Source: Trematomus loennbergii (taxonomy: Eukaryota; Chordata; Actinopteri; Perciformes; Nototheniidae). From it: a stretch of DNA of 64,000 nucleotides. Under the pieces are notes generated by a model. The model searched no databases. It had not been told where the DNA came from and saw nothing but the letters and a program-made list of their open reading frames with translations. Below are positions 21,943 to 33,372 of this stretch, one piece after another. Both the position numbers and the translations under genes were made by a program. Positions within the stretch are counted from its first letter, which is position 1; each line of letters begins with the position of its first letter. The stretch lies in the NCBI GenBank assembly GCA_012861695.1, contig JAAOOA010000369.1, positions 62,001-126,000 of the forward strand, read 5' to 3'.

Positions 21943-23705
21943 TGTCCTCAACTCGATCATTAATCCCTGTGATGTTTCTTCTATTGTCCCATCGACTACT
22001 CTCTGTGATAAGTTTCTTACATTTTTTATTGAAAAGTATCTGCTCTTAGGCTAGCCCACACTAGTGCTACCCCAGATCCTGCTCCTTTTCTGTGCCCTGC
22101 TGTCCTCGACCACTTTGAGCCTGTATCCCTCTCTTCTCTCTCGGATGTAGTCAAGCACCTGCGGCCGACAAACTGCACCTCAGACAGCATTCCCTCTCGC
22201 CTTCTCAGAGATGTTTTTGATCAGTTGGAGCAAGTATTTTATTACTTTTAAACACCTCTCTTAGCTCAGGATGTGTCCCAGCTGCCTTCAAACATGCCGT
22301 GGTTAAGCCACTCTTAAAAAGAAAAATCTCGACCCTCCATTCTCGCAAATTTTAGGCCCATCTCCCAGCTACCTTTTTTATCAAAAGCCCTGGAGCGAGT
22401 AGTCTACGCCCAGCTGCAGTCTTTTTTAACCATCCATGGAATCCATGAAAAGTTTCAGTCTGGCTTCAAACCCATGCACAGCACTGAAACAGCCCTTTTA
22501 AGAGTTTTTAATGATCTGCTCCTAGCCGCCGACTCAGGTAGCCCAGCTGTCTTGGTGCTGTTAGACCTGACAGCTGCCTTTGACACTGTGGACCATAGCA
22601 TCCTGTTGTCACGGCTTGAACAGTCCGCTGGCATCACAGGCTCTGCCCTTGCATGGTTCAGGTCCTACCTGACAGACCGTAGCTTCTCGTACAGCTAGGT
22701 GCCTTCTCCTCTGCCAAAGCCCCTCTTACCTGTGGGGTTCCCCAAGGCTCGATTCTGGGCCCCATCCTTTTTCTACTGTACATACTGCCCCTAGGTTCAA
22801 TTCTCACAAACACAACATCCCTTCCACTGCTACGCCGACGATGTACAGATCTATCTGCCACTCGCAAATGTCAACTCATACAGCTATTGATGGACTGCTT
22901 AGCAGAGATCAAATCCTGGCTGAGCCAACTTCCTCAACCTCAATGAGAGCAAGACTGAGGTCATCTTTTTTGGACCCCAACCTCCAGCCTCTCCGGTTGA
23001 TATTCTGGGCTCCTCAAAAAATCCTCCCCTCTGTCATGAACCTTGGAGTGACCTTCACTAGCACTTTTAAATTCGATAAGCAGGTCAGCACGTAGTCAAA
23101 ACCTGCTTTTTTTTAAGACTATTGGCCAACCAAGTCGTATTTATCTTTTAAAGACTTAGAAAGGGTTATTAACGCCTTTGTTACCTCGAGACTGGACTGC
23201 AACGCTCTGTATGTGGGTATGGACCAGGCCTCAATTAAACGCCTGCAGCTAGTCCAAAACGCAGCTGCACGTTTGCTGACTGGCCACAAAAAGCGTGACC
23301 ACATCACCCCAATTCTGGCCTCACTACACTGGCTTCCAGTTCGGTTCAGAATTGATTTTAAAATCCTTTTATTTGTTTTTAAAGCACTAAATGGGCTGGC
23401 TCCGGCCTATATAGCTGAACTCCTCCAGCGCTACACCCCAGCCAGAGCTTTAAGGTCTGCTGACCAGCTGCTGCTGGTAGTGCCCAAGACCAGGCTCAAA
23501 ACCCGAGGGCACCGAGCCTTCGCAGCAGCTGGCCCTAGGCTCTGGAACACTCTGCCCCTCCATGTGAGGTCGGCCCAGACCCTAGGGGTTTTTAAATCTA
23601 CTCTAAAACACTTCTTCTCCTGGCCTTCTAGTCAGAGCGGAGCACGACTCCTGACTTTTCCCTGTGTTTTTTTATATCTGTTGTAATTTATTGTCTTTTA
23701 TTGTG
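21943..23705 (+). pseudogene. L2-like LINE, RT part, plus strand
   Basis: Resumes exactly after the TTAA insertion with NVLNSIINPCDVSS-type coding. It then carries the RT motifs FQSGFKPMHSTETAL, LLDLTAAFDTVDH and CGVPQGSILGP, but the YADD region near 22835 is shifted by small deletions. The C-terminal 157 residues (23213-23686), with LLTGHKKRDHITPILASLHW and FAAAGPRLWNTLP, are open. The 3' tail is cut at about 23705, where a hAT relic begins. Confidence 0.85.
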
Positions 23706-24170
23706 ATTGTAATAGTCATAGCCCTCGCGCCGTCTGTGCAGACTCCAACACACTTTTTCCATTCAAGTCCATTCTCTTGCACAAACACGTCCAGGAGCTG
23801 GAATATGTGCTCAGCTGTTGCTCTGGTCTCCAGTGGTTGACAGAACAGAAAGTCTTCCTGAGCTGCACCATCATGTTCATATCCGACATAAACAATCAAA
23901 TTGGCCAAATCTGCAACATCAGTAGTCTCGTCCAGCTGGATGAAATAATAGCTACTACTTTGAATGCGCTCAATCAATGTCTTTTAAACATCCTCTGCCA
24001 TCTCTACTATTCTCCATGACACAGTGTCATTTGAAAGTGGCACCAAATGTAACCGTTTGGCAGCCTTCTCGCCACAAATGATTTCTGTCATTTATTTTGG
24101 CTTACCGGCTTTTGCAATGCGGAGGCTGGCACGATACGAGGCTTCCTGGGCCTTAGCTGTGGGTGTTATT
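23706..24170 (-). pseudogene. hAT transposase relic, catalytic-domain part
   Basis: Minus-strand translation from about 23977 reads YYFIQLDETTDVADLANLIV. It continues with EDFLFCQPLETRATAEHIFQ, then WKKCVGVCTDGARAM. This is the first catalytic Asp region (LDE(S/T)TD) and the C.DGA motif of ZBED5/SCAND3-like hAT transposases. Upstream on the same strand (24170-24045) is ASYRASLRIAKAGKP, shared with the relic at 10581. The frame is broken and the C-terminal dimerisation domain is absent. Confidence 0.8.
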
Positions 24171-24210
24171 ATCTGTAACGTCTCTGTGTGTGTTTCCTGT
24201 TTCCTGCAGA

Positions 24211-25252
24211 CGTCAGCAGCTGGTGGTGGTTAAAGAAGAGGTTCCCCCTGAGCAGCAGGAGTGGAGCTCTAGTCTGGACCAGGAGGACCCAGAGCCCCCC
24301 CCACACATTAAAGAGGAGCAGGAGGAACTCTGGAGCAGTCAGGAGGGAGAGCAGCTTCAAGGGCTGGAGGAGGCTGATAACAACAAGTCCACATTCACTC
24401 CTGTCCCTGTGAAGAGTGAAGATGATGAAGAGAAACCTCAGTCCTCTCAGCTTCATCAAAGACAAACTGAACACATGGAAACAGAAGCTGATGGAGAGGA
24501 CTGTGGAGGACCAGAACCAGCCAGGAACTCAGATCCAGAGAGACATTTACAACCAGAGACTGAGGACTACCCTGGAGACTCTTCTGAGACAGGGCTGATT
24601 GGAAGGAGACCAGAGAACCAGGTTCAAACTCTCAGAGAAATAAACAAGACCCTGTCAGTGATTCAAGACGTAGTGCAAGAGAGAAACCATTCAGCTGCAC
24701 AGTCTGTGAGAAATCCTTTGCAGGGAGAGGAAATTTAAATCGGCACATAGCAATCCACACAGGAGAGAAACCATTCAGCTGCTCATCTGTAAGAAGTCTT
24801 TTCTCAGAGAGGATATTTAAAGAAACACATGTACATCCATACAGAGAAACGATTCAGCTGCTCAGTCTGTGAGAAAACTTTTGCAGGGAGAGGAAATTTT
24901 AATCGGCACAAAGCAATCCACACAGGAGAGAAACCATTCAGCTGCTCAGTCTGTAAGAAGTCTTTTACTCAGAGTGGACATTTAAAGAAACACATGTACA
25001 TCCATACAGGAGAGAAACCATTCAGCTGCTCAGTCTGTGATAAATATTTTACACAAAGTGGTATTTTAAAGGATCACATGAGAATTCATACAGGAGAGAA
25101 ACCATTCAGACAAACTGAACACCTGGAAACAGAAGATGATGGAGAGGACTGTGGAGGACTTGCTAGGAACTCAGATCCAGAGAGACATTTACAACCAGAG
25201 ATCGAGGACAACGACAAGGATGACATATTCTGTTCATTTTCAGGTTCGTATT
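24211..25252 (+). pseudogene. ZNF exon B: linker plus five fingers, frameshifted
   Basis: Same acceptor as exon A, but one base is missing in the first codons (GACGTCAGCAG instead of GACGTCCAGCAG). Splicing in the family phase would run into frame [10 protein letters not shown], so the linker is lost from the main frame. Fingers follow: [20 protein letters not shown], a frameshifted finger near 24785, then three intact ones (24850-25110) with TGEKPF linkers. The exon then returns to linker sequence and stops at CSFSGSY*. At least three lesions make it a pseudogene. Nuclear DNA-binding function is known for the family only. Confidence 0.8.
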
Positions 25253-25468
25253 AGTATGTTGTCTTTACTGGGACATGTCTCCATGCATTGAAAAAGCTCT
25301 TTATAACACGTTGGTGCATAAATGTAAAAAGATATTAGCCATAGGTATTCATGATATTAATTAGGAATTTACAAACAAGGGGTTCAAAACGGGGCTTTGA
25401 GCGGTGACGTAATGAACACAACAGCTGTTCTCTGTAACGTCTCTGTGTGTGTTTCCTGTTTCCTGCAG

Positions 25469-26741
25469 ACGTCCAGCAGCTGGTGGTGGTTAAAGAAGAG
25501 GTTCCCCCTGAGCAGCAGGAGTGGAGCTCCAGTCTGGACCAGGAGGACCCAGAGCCCCCCCCACACATTAAAGAGGAACAGGAGGAACTCTGGATCAGTC
25601 AGGAGGGAGAGCAGCTTCAAGGGCTGGAGGAGGCTGATATCACCAAGTCCACATTCACTCCTGTCCCTGTGAAGAGTGAAGATGATGAAGAGAAACCTCA
25701 GTCCTCTCAGCTTCATCAAAGACAAACTGAACACCTGGAAACAGAAGCTGATGGAGAGGACTGTGGAGGACCAGAACCAGCCAGGAACTCAGATCCAGAG
25801 AGACACTTACAACCAGAGACTGAGGACAACCCTGGAGACTCTTCTGAAACTGACGACTCTTCTGAAACTGACACTGCAGATTCCACTGACACTTACACTG
25901 AAGACAGGGCTGATTGGAAGAAGACCAGAGAACCAGGTTCAAACTGTCAGAAACCTAAACAAGACCCTGTCTGTGATTCAAGACGTAGTGCAGGAGAGGA
26001 ACCATTCATCTGCTCAGTCTGTAAGAAATCTTTTTCACAAAAGCAATATTTAAACAGACACATGAGAATCCACACAGGAGAGAAACGATACAGCTGCAGT
26101 GTTTGTGACAAAAGATTTACCTGGAGTCAACAGGTCAAAAGACACAAGTGTGTTGGTCGTCAGTCCTCACAGCTTCATCAAACTGAGGAGAACAGAGAGG
26201 CCGAGCCTCCAGCCAGCAGCTCAGCTGAACACATGGAAACAGAAGCTGATGGAGAGGAATGTGGAGGACCAGAACCAGCCAGGAACTCAGATCCAGAGAG
26301 ACATTTACAACCAGAGACTGAGGACAACCCTGGAGACTCTTCTGAAACTGACGACTCTTCTGAAACTGACAATGAAGACTCTTCTGAAACTGACACTGCA
26401 GATTCTACTGACACTTACACTGAAGACAGGGCTGATTGGAAGGAGACCAGAGAACCAGGTTCAAACTGTCAGAAACCTAAACAATACCCTGTCTGTGATT
26501 CAAGACGTAGTGCAGGAGAGAAAACATTTGGCTGCTCTTTGTGTGAGAAAAGGGTTGGACGGAAAGGAAATGTAAAAGACAACGTGAGTATCCTCACAGC
26601 TTCATCAAACTCAAACTGAGGAGAACAGAGAGGCAGAGCCTCCAGCCAGCAGCTCAGCTCTGAACACATGGAAACAGAAGCTGATGGAGAGGACTGTGGA
26701 GGACCAGAACCAGCCAGGAACTCAGATCCAGAGAGACATTA
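25469..26741 (+). pseudogene. ZNF exon C: linker-finger-linker-finger, 390 codons open
   Basis: Begins at the family acceptor in the correct phase ([19 protein letters not shown]) and stays open to 26619. The order is acidic linker; two C2H2 fingers ([19 protein letters not shown] and [19 protein letters not shown]); a second linker ([18 protein letters not shown]) with DSSETD repeats; then a decayed finger with [12 protein letters not shown] and a stop. A third linker start follows the stop and is cut at 26741 by a Harbinger element. The linker is thus tandemly amplified with the fingers. No exon 1 is visible upstream, so expression is doubtful. It could be a functional short-finger gene if spliced to a distant exon 1. 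Confidence 0.65.
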
Positions 26742-28390
26742 GGCGCGTTCACACCAAGTACTTTTCCCACAGTAGTTCATGAGACTCCTTTAGTTCTGAT
26801 GAACTAAAGAGATCGCGTTCACACCAAAATGAGTTCCTGGGGGAGGATTAGGCAAATGAGCGCTGACGTCACTTCTTCTTCTTCTGCTTTGGGTTTACTG
26901 GCAGGCCGCAAACAACTTCACGGCGAGTACAGTAGGTGGCGGTATGCTTCTGTTTACCTTCCGACCTCAGACACGGTATGGAGTTGACAGAAGTTGTGGT
27001 TTTGGTGCTCGTGTTACACAGCTTCGTAACTGAGTTATTTAAGCCAATAACTCAGCCACAAATACAGATCGACCATTCAAATGCAATAGCAATGCTGATT
27101 CGGAGGCGAAGGCGGTTAAGAAGCCTTAACAAAAGGACTGGACGACGACAAGCACACGCTCTGGACATGTTTCGCCGTAGGACGGCTGAGGATGATGACC
27201 GTTATCACGCCCAAAGAACAGCAATGGTACGTTCATTAAATCACATTAATACTATCTAATGTAGGATTTATGGAGTTATGTAGGGCTAATTTGTGTCTTT
27301 GTATGTGTTCCAGATATGCGAATACTACGGGACGCGTCGTGTCCCGCGCTCTCTCTGGGTGAACAATAGAACATCGGCCTGGTGGGAGAAGTGGTGCCAA
27401 CGTACACCGATGTGCAGTGGATCAAAGATTTCCAAGTGCTCTTTTCAACCTCTGTATGCGCCTGGAAGCAACGTTGGGGAGAAGCGACACCAACTACCGG
27501 GAGTGTGTACCCGTGCCTAAAAAAATCGCCATAGCACTGTGGAAACTTGCGACCAACTCTGAGTACAGGACCATCTCTCATTTGTTTGGAGTCGGCAGAT
27601 CTACGGTGTGTTACTGTGTGCACGAGTTCTGCTCCTCTGTTGTGAGCATACTCCTTTGTGAGTTCATGCCATGGCTGAATGCTGAGAAGTTAGAGGAGAT
27701 GGCGTTAGATTTTGAGGGCAGATGGGGTGTGCCACAGTGTGTAGGTGCAGTAGATGGATCACACATCCCTATTCTGAGACCAGAGGAATACCACAACGAG
27801 TATTTCAACCGCAAAGGCTGGCACTCGGTCATCCTGCAGGGTGTTGTGGATGGTAAGGCCTCTTTTGGAATGTTTTTGTTGGCTTACCAGGTAGCATGCA
27901 TGATAGCAGAGTGTTCAGCTTGTCATCACTGGTTAGTTGTGTGGATAGAGGTGGTCTACTTCCTCATGTAACAAGGAATATTGGTGGACATGATGTGGGT
28001 TACTATATCCTTGGTGACTCAGCCTACCCTGCAAAGATGGCTGATGAAACCTTTCCAAGGAAGGCTCACACCCCAGCAACATGTGTACAACCGCAAAACA
28101 AGCCGAGCACGAGTGGTGGTGGAGAACGCTTTGGCAGACTGAAGGGCAGATGGCGGTGCTTGATGAAAAGAAACGACTGCAACATGGACAACATCAAAAT
28201 CCAGGTGGCAGCATGTTGCGTGTTACATAACCTAGAGCGTCGTGGTGATGAGTACAGGGAGGAATGGACGCCTTACCGGCGACCCAGCTTGATGGGCCAG
28301 CGCCAGACATTTTGAGGCTGACACGCGCACAGCTCTTATGACGCATCTGAACAAATGTAAATTGACAATAAAGCTGATCTTTTGTACTGT
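26742..28390 (+). pseudogene. PIF/Harbinger transposase gene (HARBI1-like), broken
   Basis: The element starts with GGCGCGTTCACACC after TTA, within ZNF linker C. A candidate first exon (ATG 26978 to 27226, basic RRRRRLRSLNKRTGRR) ends at a GT. The second exon starts after TTCCAG at 27314 (SLWVNNRTSAWW). The transposase body follows: SHLFGVGRSTV, GAVDGSH (first Asp), GDSAYP (second Asp), then FGRLKGRWR beside the Glu position. Frame changes occur near 27400, 27880 and between 28050 and 28130, so no full DDE protein is encoded. An AATAAA lies at 28369. The right terminal repeat was not found. Wild-type proteins cut DNA at 3-bp TTA/TAA targets. Confidence 0.82.
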
Positions 28391-30640
28391 GCTTTGGTTC
28401 TCTCTTTTATTTACCCAGTCAACAGACAAAATTACAATAGTGCATACACACCTTAGTGCAAATACTGTCAGCAGAACAATGCACTTCATCAGTCATGACT
28501 TTTCAATATTTATAATAGTTTTTAAGTACTTTAAAATAGCTAAGTAATAATGAGCAATGATGACAACCATTCATATTTTTTTGTTTATTACAAATTAAAG
28601 TAAAATATACACAAGTGTCTTGATTAAATGATTGTAGAATAAGGATTTTGGACGTGTGCCCTGCAGCCTGAATTGCATTAAAAGCAGCAAGAAACTTTGA
28701 ATTGATTTCATTTTATACACATTTATATCTGAGTAGGCAATATCAATATAATCAATTACTGTAGTACATGTCATTCATTTGTGATATAAAGTATATGCCT
28801 AGGTGGTGCATATTCTGGAAAATCAATTGAGAAACAAAAAAAGAACAAATCTCAAATTAAGTTTAAATGACTTCTTCTGATTTGTCTGACCATGTGAAAG
28901 AGTTAGATAAGAAATAATACCACTAACATGTCTGTTTGCTATATATGAAGCTCCAGCCAGGAGACGTTTATCGAAGCTTAGAGTAATATGTTTGTTTAAT
29001 TGTACAAGAAAACAAAGAGTACTTTGGTGTTGTTGTAGCAACACCGTGGTGGTGGCTTAAAGCCCCCCTCCGCTACGCGCCGTTCGTTAGATGAGCCTGG
29101 TTATATTTAATAAAAGAAGGAGTTCAAAACCGAATAAAGGTTATAACAATAATCTGATTTACTGGTAAAAAACACTTATACAAGTTTACAGAGTACTCTG
29201 GACTTCCAGCTCTACTGCGTGCGATACAGGTATCGGGACCAGCCAGTCAGCAACAGGAAGCATTTTACATGCAAAAACAACAGTATTCATATTCATTTTT
29301 GGGGCGGAGATGTGTTGACTCTTCCGTCCCATTTTACTCCGAAGTGAATCAGAGAGTCCGTGGGGAGGAGCTGTGTGAGCTGCTCACTCCCCCAGGTGTT
29401 TTTACTGGTTGGATTCACTTCTGGTCGGGTCCAATACAGCGAATCAGAGTTCTGGGAAAAAAGTATGTTTCTTCTGAGATCTTCGGAAGTACACAAGGAC
29501 AGAGTCAATCTTATCTCTGCACCTAAATCACTCCTTTACTTTCCCAGGAACATTTCACCGAAACTATTCTTTCCCAACAACCAAACATTGTACACAGATA
29601 TATTGATGCCCAGAAAGGACCTTGAAAAGAATATGTGTGTGTGCTGGTGGGAGGAGGTGTATGTGTGTGTAGCAGGATATCTGGGTCAGTGATGTAAGTG
29701 AGGATTACTTAAAACAGTTTCATACAATACATGTTCACTAAAATACAGTTCAAAAATAATACATGTTACTTCATACAGTTTAGAACCATATCTGTTTACT
29801 TTAGGTTTTTACAGGAGGTTTTGTGTCAAGATCCGTGAAGTCACCCACCAACAAATACTCCTGTAGATATTCTGTAAATTATCATTCCTAGACTTCCTGT
29901 TTCAAGTCATTTTTTCTATTCTATTTGAGTTTATTGCGTCCTGGCTATAGTCTTTATCTTGCAGACAGATCTTGTCATTTTACTCTTGACAGGAAGTAAG
30001 TGAGTGTTTTTCCCAGGATGTAAAAGTATTCCTTTAATGTTGAGTTTCAAAGAACATTTTTGACATCAAAATCAAAAGAATAGGATAACAATCACAGTTA
30101 AGACTGGCTGGCTGGTAGTGGTATGTCAAAACTCAAATGATGTGGCAGATGTGTTTTAGAGGTCCATAAAAATCTAAATGATTAAAACTGATTATGGAAA
30201 AAAGTATTGCACAGTAAATAGGCTCAGCAGTTAACACACCTTTATTATATATCCTCCTGAGAGGAACTCAGTACACTCACTCCTAAGATGTTCCCTTACT
30301 ATAATGAATTAAAATATTGAACTCACAACACTGGTAATTACAACTTAACCATTTCTCTTTCTATAAATAGTATTTGTGTTGATGGACGCCATTTTGAAAT
30401 ACAATGGAATGATCTTTTTCAAAGCCACATATATGGGGGACACAATAAATAAAGCTTTGCCAGTTTCATGGTGTCATGATGGTATCAGAATAATCACTTA
30501 CATGTGATGTATAGGATGCTACACAGGTCACCATAAAGATAAAGTGTCAGGAGAAATAACAGCAGACACACCTTAGTGCAAAGTTAGTGTCAGTATTAAT
30601 AACAGTGGCATATATATATGTATATATTATATATTAAATA
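28391..30640. other. No gene recognised (2.2 kb)
   Basis: Mostly AT-rich. A GC-richer block at 29040-29540 has short direct repeats (AGTTTCATACAATACATG types near 29715-29790) and looks like degraded repeat DNA, possibly an LTR. I could not find paired ends. An AT dinucleotide patch is at 30610-30640. Confidence 0.4.
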
Positions 30641-30651
30641 ATACAACATTT

Positions 30652-30779
30652 ACTGTCCCAGATGTAGGCAATTTGGGGTGAGTGTCTTCCCCAGGGACAC
30701 AACGACATGCTGACTGCAGTGGGGTTTGAACCTGTCTGAACACCAACGCGCTCAACCACTTCGCCACACGCCTCCCACA
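30652..30779 (-). mobile_element. tRNA-derived SINE, partial
   Basis: Reverse-strand copy of the same SINE family: A-box-like GTGGCGAAGTGG, B-box GGTTCAAACCC and the AGCATGTCGTTGTGTCCCTG body. The tail is shortened, so the copy lacks most of the L2-type 3' end. Confidence 0.8.
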
Positions 30780-30796
30780 AGTCATTGTACAGTTTA

Positions 30797-31183
30797 TCAA
30801 CGGCGACAAGTTTTTCTTTTCTTTTTAATTGGAGGCCTGTTGGATTTAACCAGCTCGCTTAGCACTCCCAGAAGCCAGCCTGAAAGGTATTTTGTTGCTC
30901 CACCTGGAGTGCCCCACCTCCACCTGGAGCGCCGCCACCTCCACCTGGCCGCCGCCACCTCCACTGCGCGCCGCCACCTCCACCTGGAGCGCGCCGAGTC
31001 AGCCATCACCTTTAGAAGCTGGTCCTGCGATTCCTGGGCCTTGTGTGCATGCAGCAGCCGTTCGTCGTGCATCTCCTTGTTGGCCATGGCACGCCGGTCC
31101 TCATTTTCCTTGTTGGCCATGGAACGCCGGTCATCCATCACCGTGATGGTGTCCAGGAAGCTGTCATCCCGTGTCCTCTTTCC
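30797..31183 (-). CDS. Terminal-exon candidate, charged coiled protein with WRWRR repeats
   Basis: On the minus strand, TTTCTCCTATTAG at about 31198-31184 is a good acceptor. The open frame after it reads KRTRDDSFLDTITVMDDRRS, MANKENEDRRAMANKEMHDE, then KAQESQDQLLKVMADSARSR. It runs into a low-complexity WRWRR/WRW tract made by a GC-rich minisatellite (30890-31010). The Met/Glu-rich helix resembles the C-terminus of Myb/SANT-like (trihelix) proteins that accompany Harbinger transposases, but no DNA-binding domain is visible here. The function is not recognised. The minisatellite has probably destroyed the original end. Confidence 0.4.
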   Translation of the reverse strand, partial: GKRTRDDSFLDTITVMDDRRSMANKENEDRRAMANKEMHDERLLHAHKAQESQDQLLKVMADSARSRWRWRRAVEVAAARWRWRRSRWRWGTPGGATKYLSGWLLGVLSELVKSNRPPIKKKRKTCRR

Positions 31184-31477
31184 TAATAGGAGAAATAAGC
31201 CAAATAGTTTTACAACATACTAGGAATGTGTTTACTAGCAGGTTGTCAACAGAGACAACATTGGACATGGTGCAGGCAGGGACAGTGTTCAAAATGCAGG
31301 TGTAAAGTAGAAGATAAGATAGGATCAAATAGCTGACGCTCAAAGTGCCCTTATTTATTGTTTTGTGCTTGATGTATGCTTGAATTTTATTTTGTCAAAA
31401 ATGATTAAGAGCTTTCTTACCGGAAGTCATGTGACTCTAGCCCGGATGTTTACGTTTGTGAGAGAGTGATATATATA

Positions 31478-31510
31478 TATATTATAATATAGCATGATAG
31501 GTCCACTTTA
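31478..31510. mobile_element. Lone end of the GGACCTATCATGC TTAA-MITE family
   Basis: Ends TATAGCATGATAGGTCCACTTTAA, read in segments, matching the reverse of the 12790 MITE left end. The other end is not seen, so this is a truncated copy. Confidence 0.55.
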
Positions 31511-31639
31511 AATAAGGTAAAATGTGATGATCATTGTGATGCCCTGTGGGTTCATCTGGAAAGGGTGTGGCTGTGCTGTGTCCCGCCTTGATTGCAGTAA
31601 CTCAGGGCACCTGGGTCTGGTGCCCTGCAGCTATTTAAA

Positions 31640-31801
31640 GCCTCTCTGTCCTCTCTGTGCTCCTCTCTCTGCTCCTCTCTCTGCTCCTCTCTGTGCTCCT
31701 CTCTGTGCTCTCTCTGCTCCTCTCTGTGCTCCTCTCTGTGCTCCTCTCTGTGCTCCTCTCTCTGCTCCTCTCTGTACTCTCTGTACTCTATGTACTCTAT
31801 G
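31640..31801. repeat. CT-rich minisatellite, left part
   Basis: Tandem CTCTCTGTGCTC/CTCCTCTCTGCT units passing into TGTACTCTA units. Split from the larger right part (32457-33370) by a hAT insertion. Confidence 0.92.
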
Positions 31802-32456
31802 CAAGGGTGTAACTTTGGTTTGAGAAGTGGGGGGGACACAAAACAGGGGGTCCTCCGCAATGAAACATTTTCTCTATTTATTCCATTTCCTGCCTTTCTA
31901 CAAATATATTAGGGACTATAGTGTTAACAAATCCAAGAAAAATGTGTAGTGTATATAATGAGTGTGCACACTTATCTAGTATCCTATCCATGTGAACCTG
32001 TTTTACGACAGGAGAGAGCTCTCCCTCTCCTTATTGTTGAAACAGCTTCTAATCTCCGTTAGCTCCGGGCTAGCACCAGATGCTAACAACAACCCACGTA
32101 ACTCTCTCAGTCTCTCTCTCAGTCTCTCTCTCTCTCTCTCTATATATTTGTCTGTCTCTCTCTCACTCTCTCAAAGTCCGACAGGAAAGAGCTCTCCTCT
32201 CCTTATTGTTGAAACAGCTACTAATCTCCGTTAGCTCCGAGCTAGCACCAAATGCTAACAACAACCCCCTCTCTCTCTTTCTATCTCTCTCTCACAAGAT
32301 GCGCTCGTGCCACACACACACGACGCTCCTCCTTGACGATGACTGCTTGCGTAAAAAATAATAATAAACACATTTAAAAAGTGGGGGGACACAAATGGGA
32401 TTTTGAAAAGTGGGGGGGACATGTCCCCCCTGTCCCCAGTGGAAATTACGCCCATG
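31802..32456. mobile_element. hAT element inserted in the CT minisatellite
   Basis: Ends CAAGGGTGTAACTT and AATTACGCCCATG are imperfect inverted repeats next to GTGGGGGGGACA runs, a common fish hAT signature. The flanking TACTCTATG repeat units make an 8-bp duplication likely but not provable. Inside, a segment of about 90 bases is tandemly duplicated (31998-32090 and 32180-32270, with GAAACAGCT and CTAATCTCCGTTAGCTCC). Confidence 0.7.
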
Positions 32457-33370
32457 TACTCTATGTACTCTATGTGCTCTAGTGCTCTATGTACTCTATG
32501 TACTCTATGTACTCTATGTACTCTATGTACTCTCCTCTCTCTGCTCCTCTCTCTGCTCCTCTCTGCTCTCTCTGCTCCTCTCTGCTCCTCTCTGCTCCTC
32601 TCTGCTCCTCTCTGCTCTCTCTGCTCTCTCTGCTCCTCTCTGCTCCTCTCTGCTCCTCTCTGCTCTCTCTCTCCTCTCTGCTCCTCTCTGCTCCTCTCTG
32701 CTCTCTGTGCTCTCTCTGCTCTCTCTGCTCCTCTCTGCTCCTCTCTGCTCTCTCTGCTCCTCTCTGCTCTCTCTGCTCCTCTCTGCTCCTCTCTGCTCCT
32801 CTCTGCTCTCTCTGCTCCTCTCTGCTCTCTCTGCTCCTCTCTGCTCCTCTCTGCTCCTCTCTGCTCCTCTCTGCTCTCTCTGCTCCTCTCTGCTCCTCTC
32901 TGCTCTCTCTGCTCCTCTCTGTTCTCTCTGCTCCTCTCTACTCCTCTCTGCTCTCTCTGCTCCTCTCTGCTCTCTCTGCTCCTCTCTGCTCTCTCTGCTC
33001 CTCTTTGCTCCTCTCTGCTCCTCTCTGCTCCTCTCTGCTCCTCTCTGCTCCTCTCTACTCCTCTCTGCTCTCTCTGCTCCTCTCTGCTCCTCTCTGCTCC
33101 TCTCTACTCCTCTCTGCTCTCTCTGCTCCTCTCTGCTCCTCTCTACTCCTCTCTGCTCTCTCTGCTCCTCTCTGCTCTCTCTGCTCCTCTCTGCTCCTCT
33201 CTGCTCCTCTCTGCTCTCTCTGCTCCTCTCTGCTCCTCTCTGCTCCTCTCTGCTCCTCTCTGCTCTCTCTGCTCCTCTCTGCTCCTCTCTACTCCTCTCT
33301 GCTCTCTCTGCTCCTCTCTGCTCCTCTCTGCTCCTCTCTACTCCTCTCTGCTCCTCTCTGCTCTCTCTAC
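32457..33370. repeat. CT-rich minisatellite, right part (about 0.9 kb)
   Basis: Mixture of CTCTCTGCTC and CTCTCTGCTCCT units, with ACTCCTCT variants. All three plus-strand frames are open for about 300 codons simply because the unit has no stop; this is not protein-coding evidence. It ends directly in a splice acceptor at 33372. Confidence 0.95.
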
Positions 33371-33372
33371 AG

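Noticed and set aside
25384..25734. Repeated minus-strand frame [16 protein letters not shown]
   Set aside because: Occurs opposite each ZNF linker copy (also 15398, 24169, 48599). It is a shadow of the acidic sense coding.
29040..29700. Possible LTR or retroviral fragment
   Set aside because: GC shift and short repeats are suggestive, but I found no TG...CA pair with target duplications and no coding motifs.
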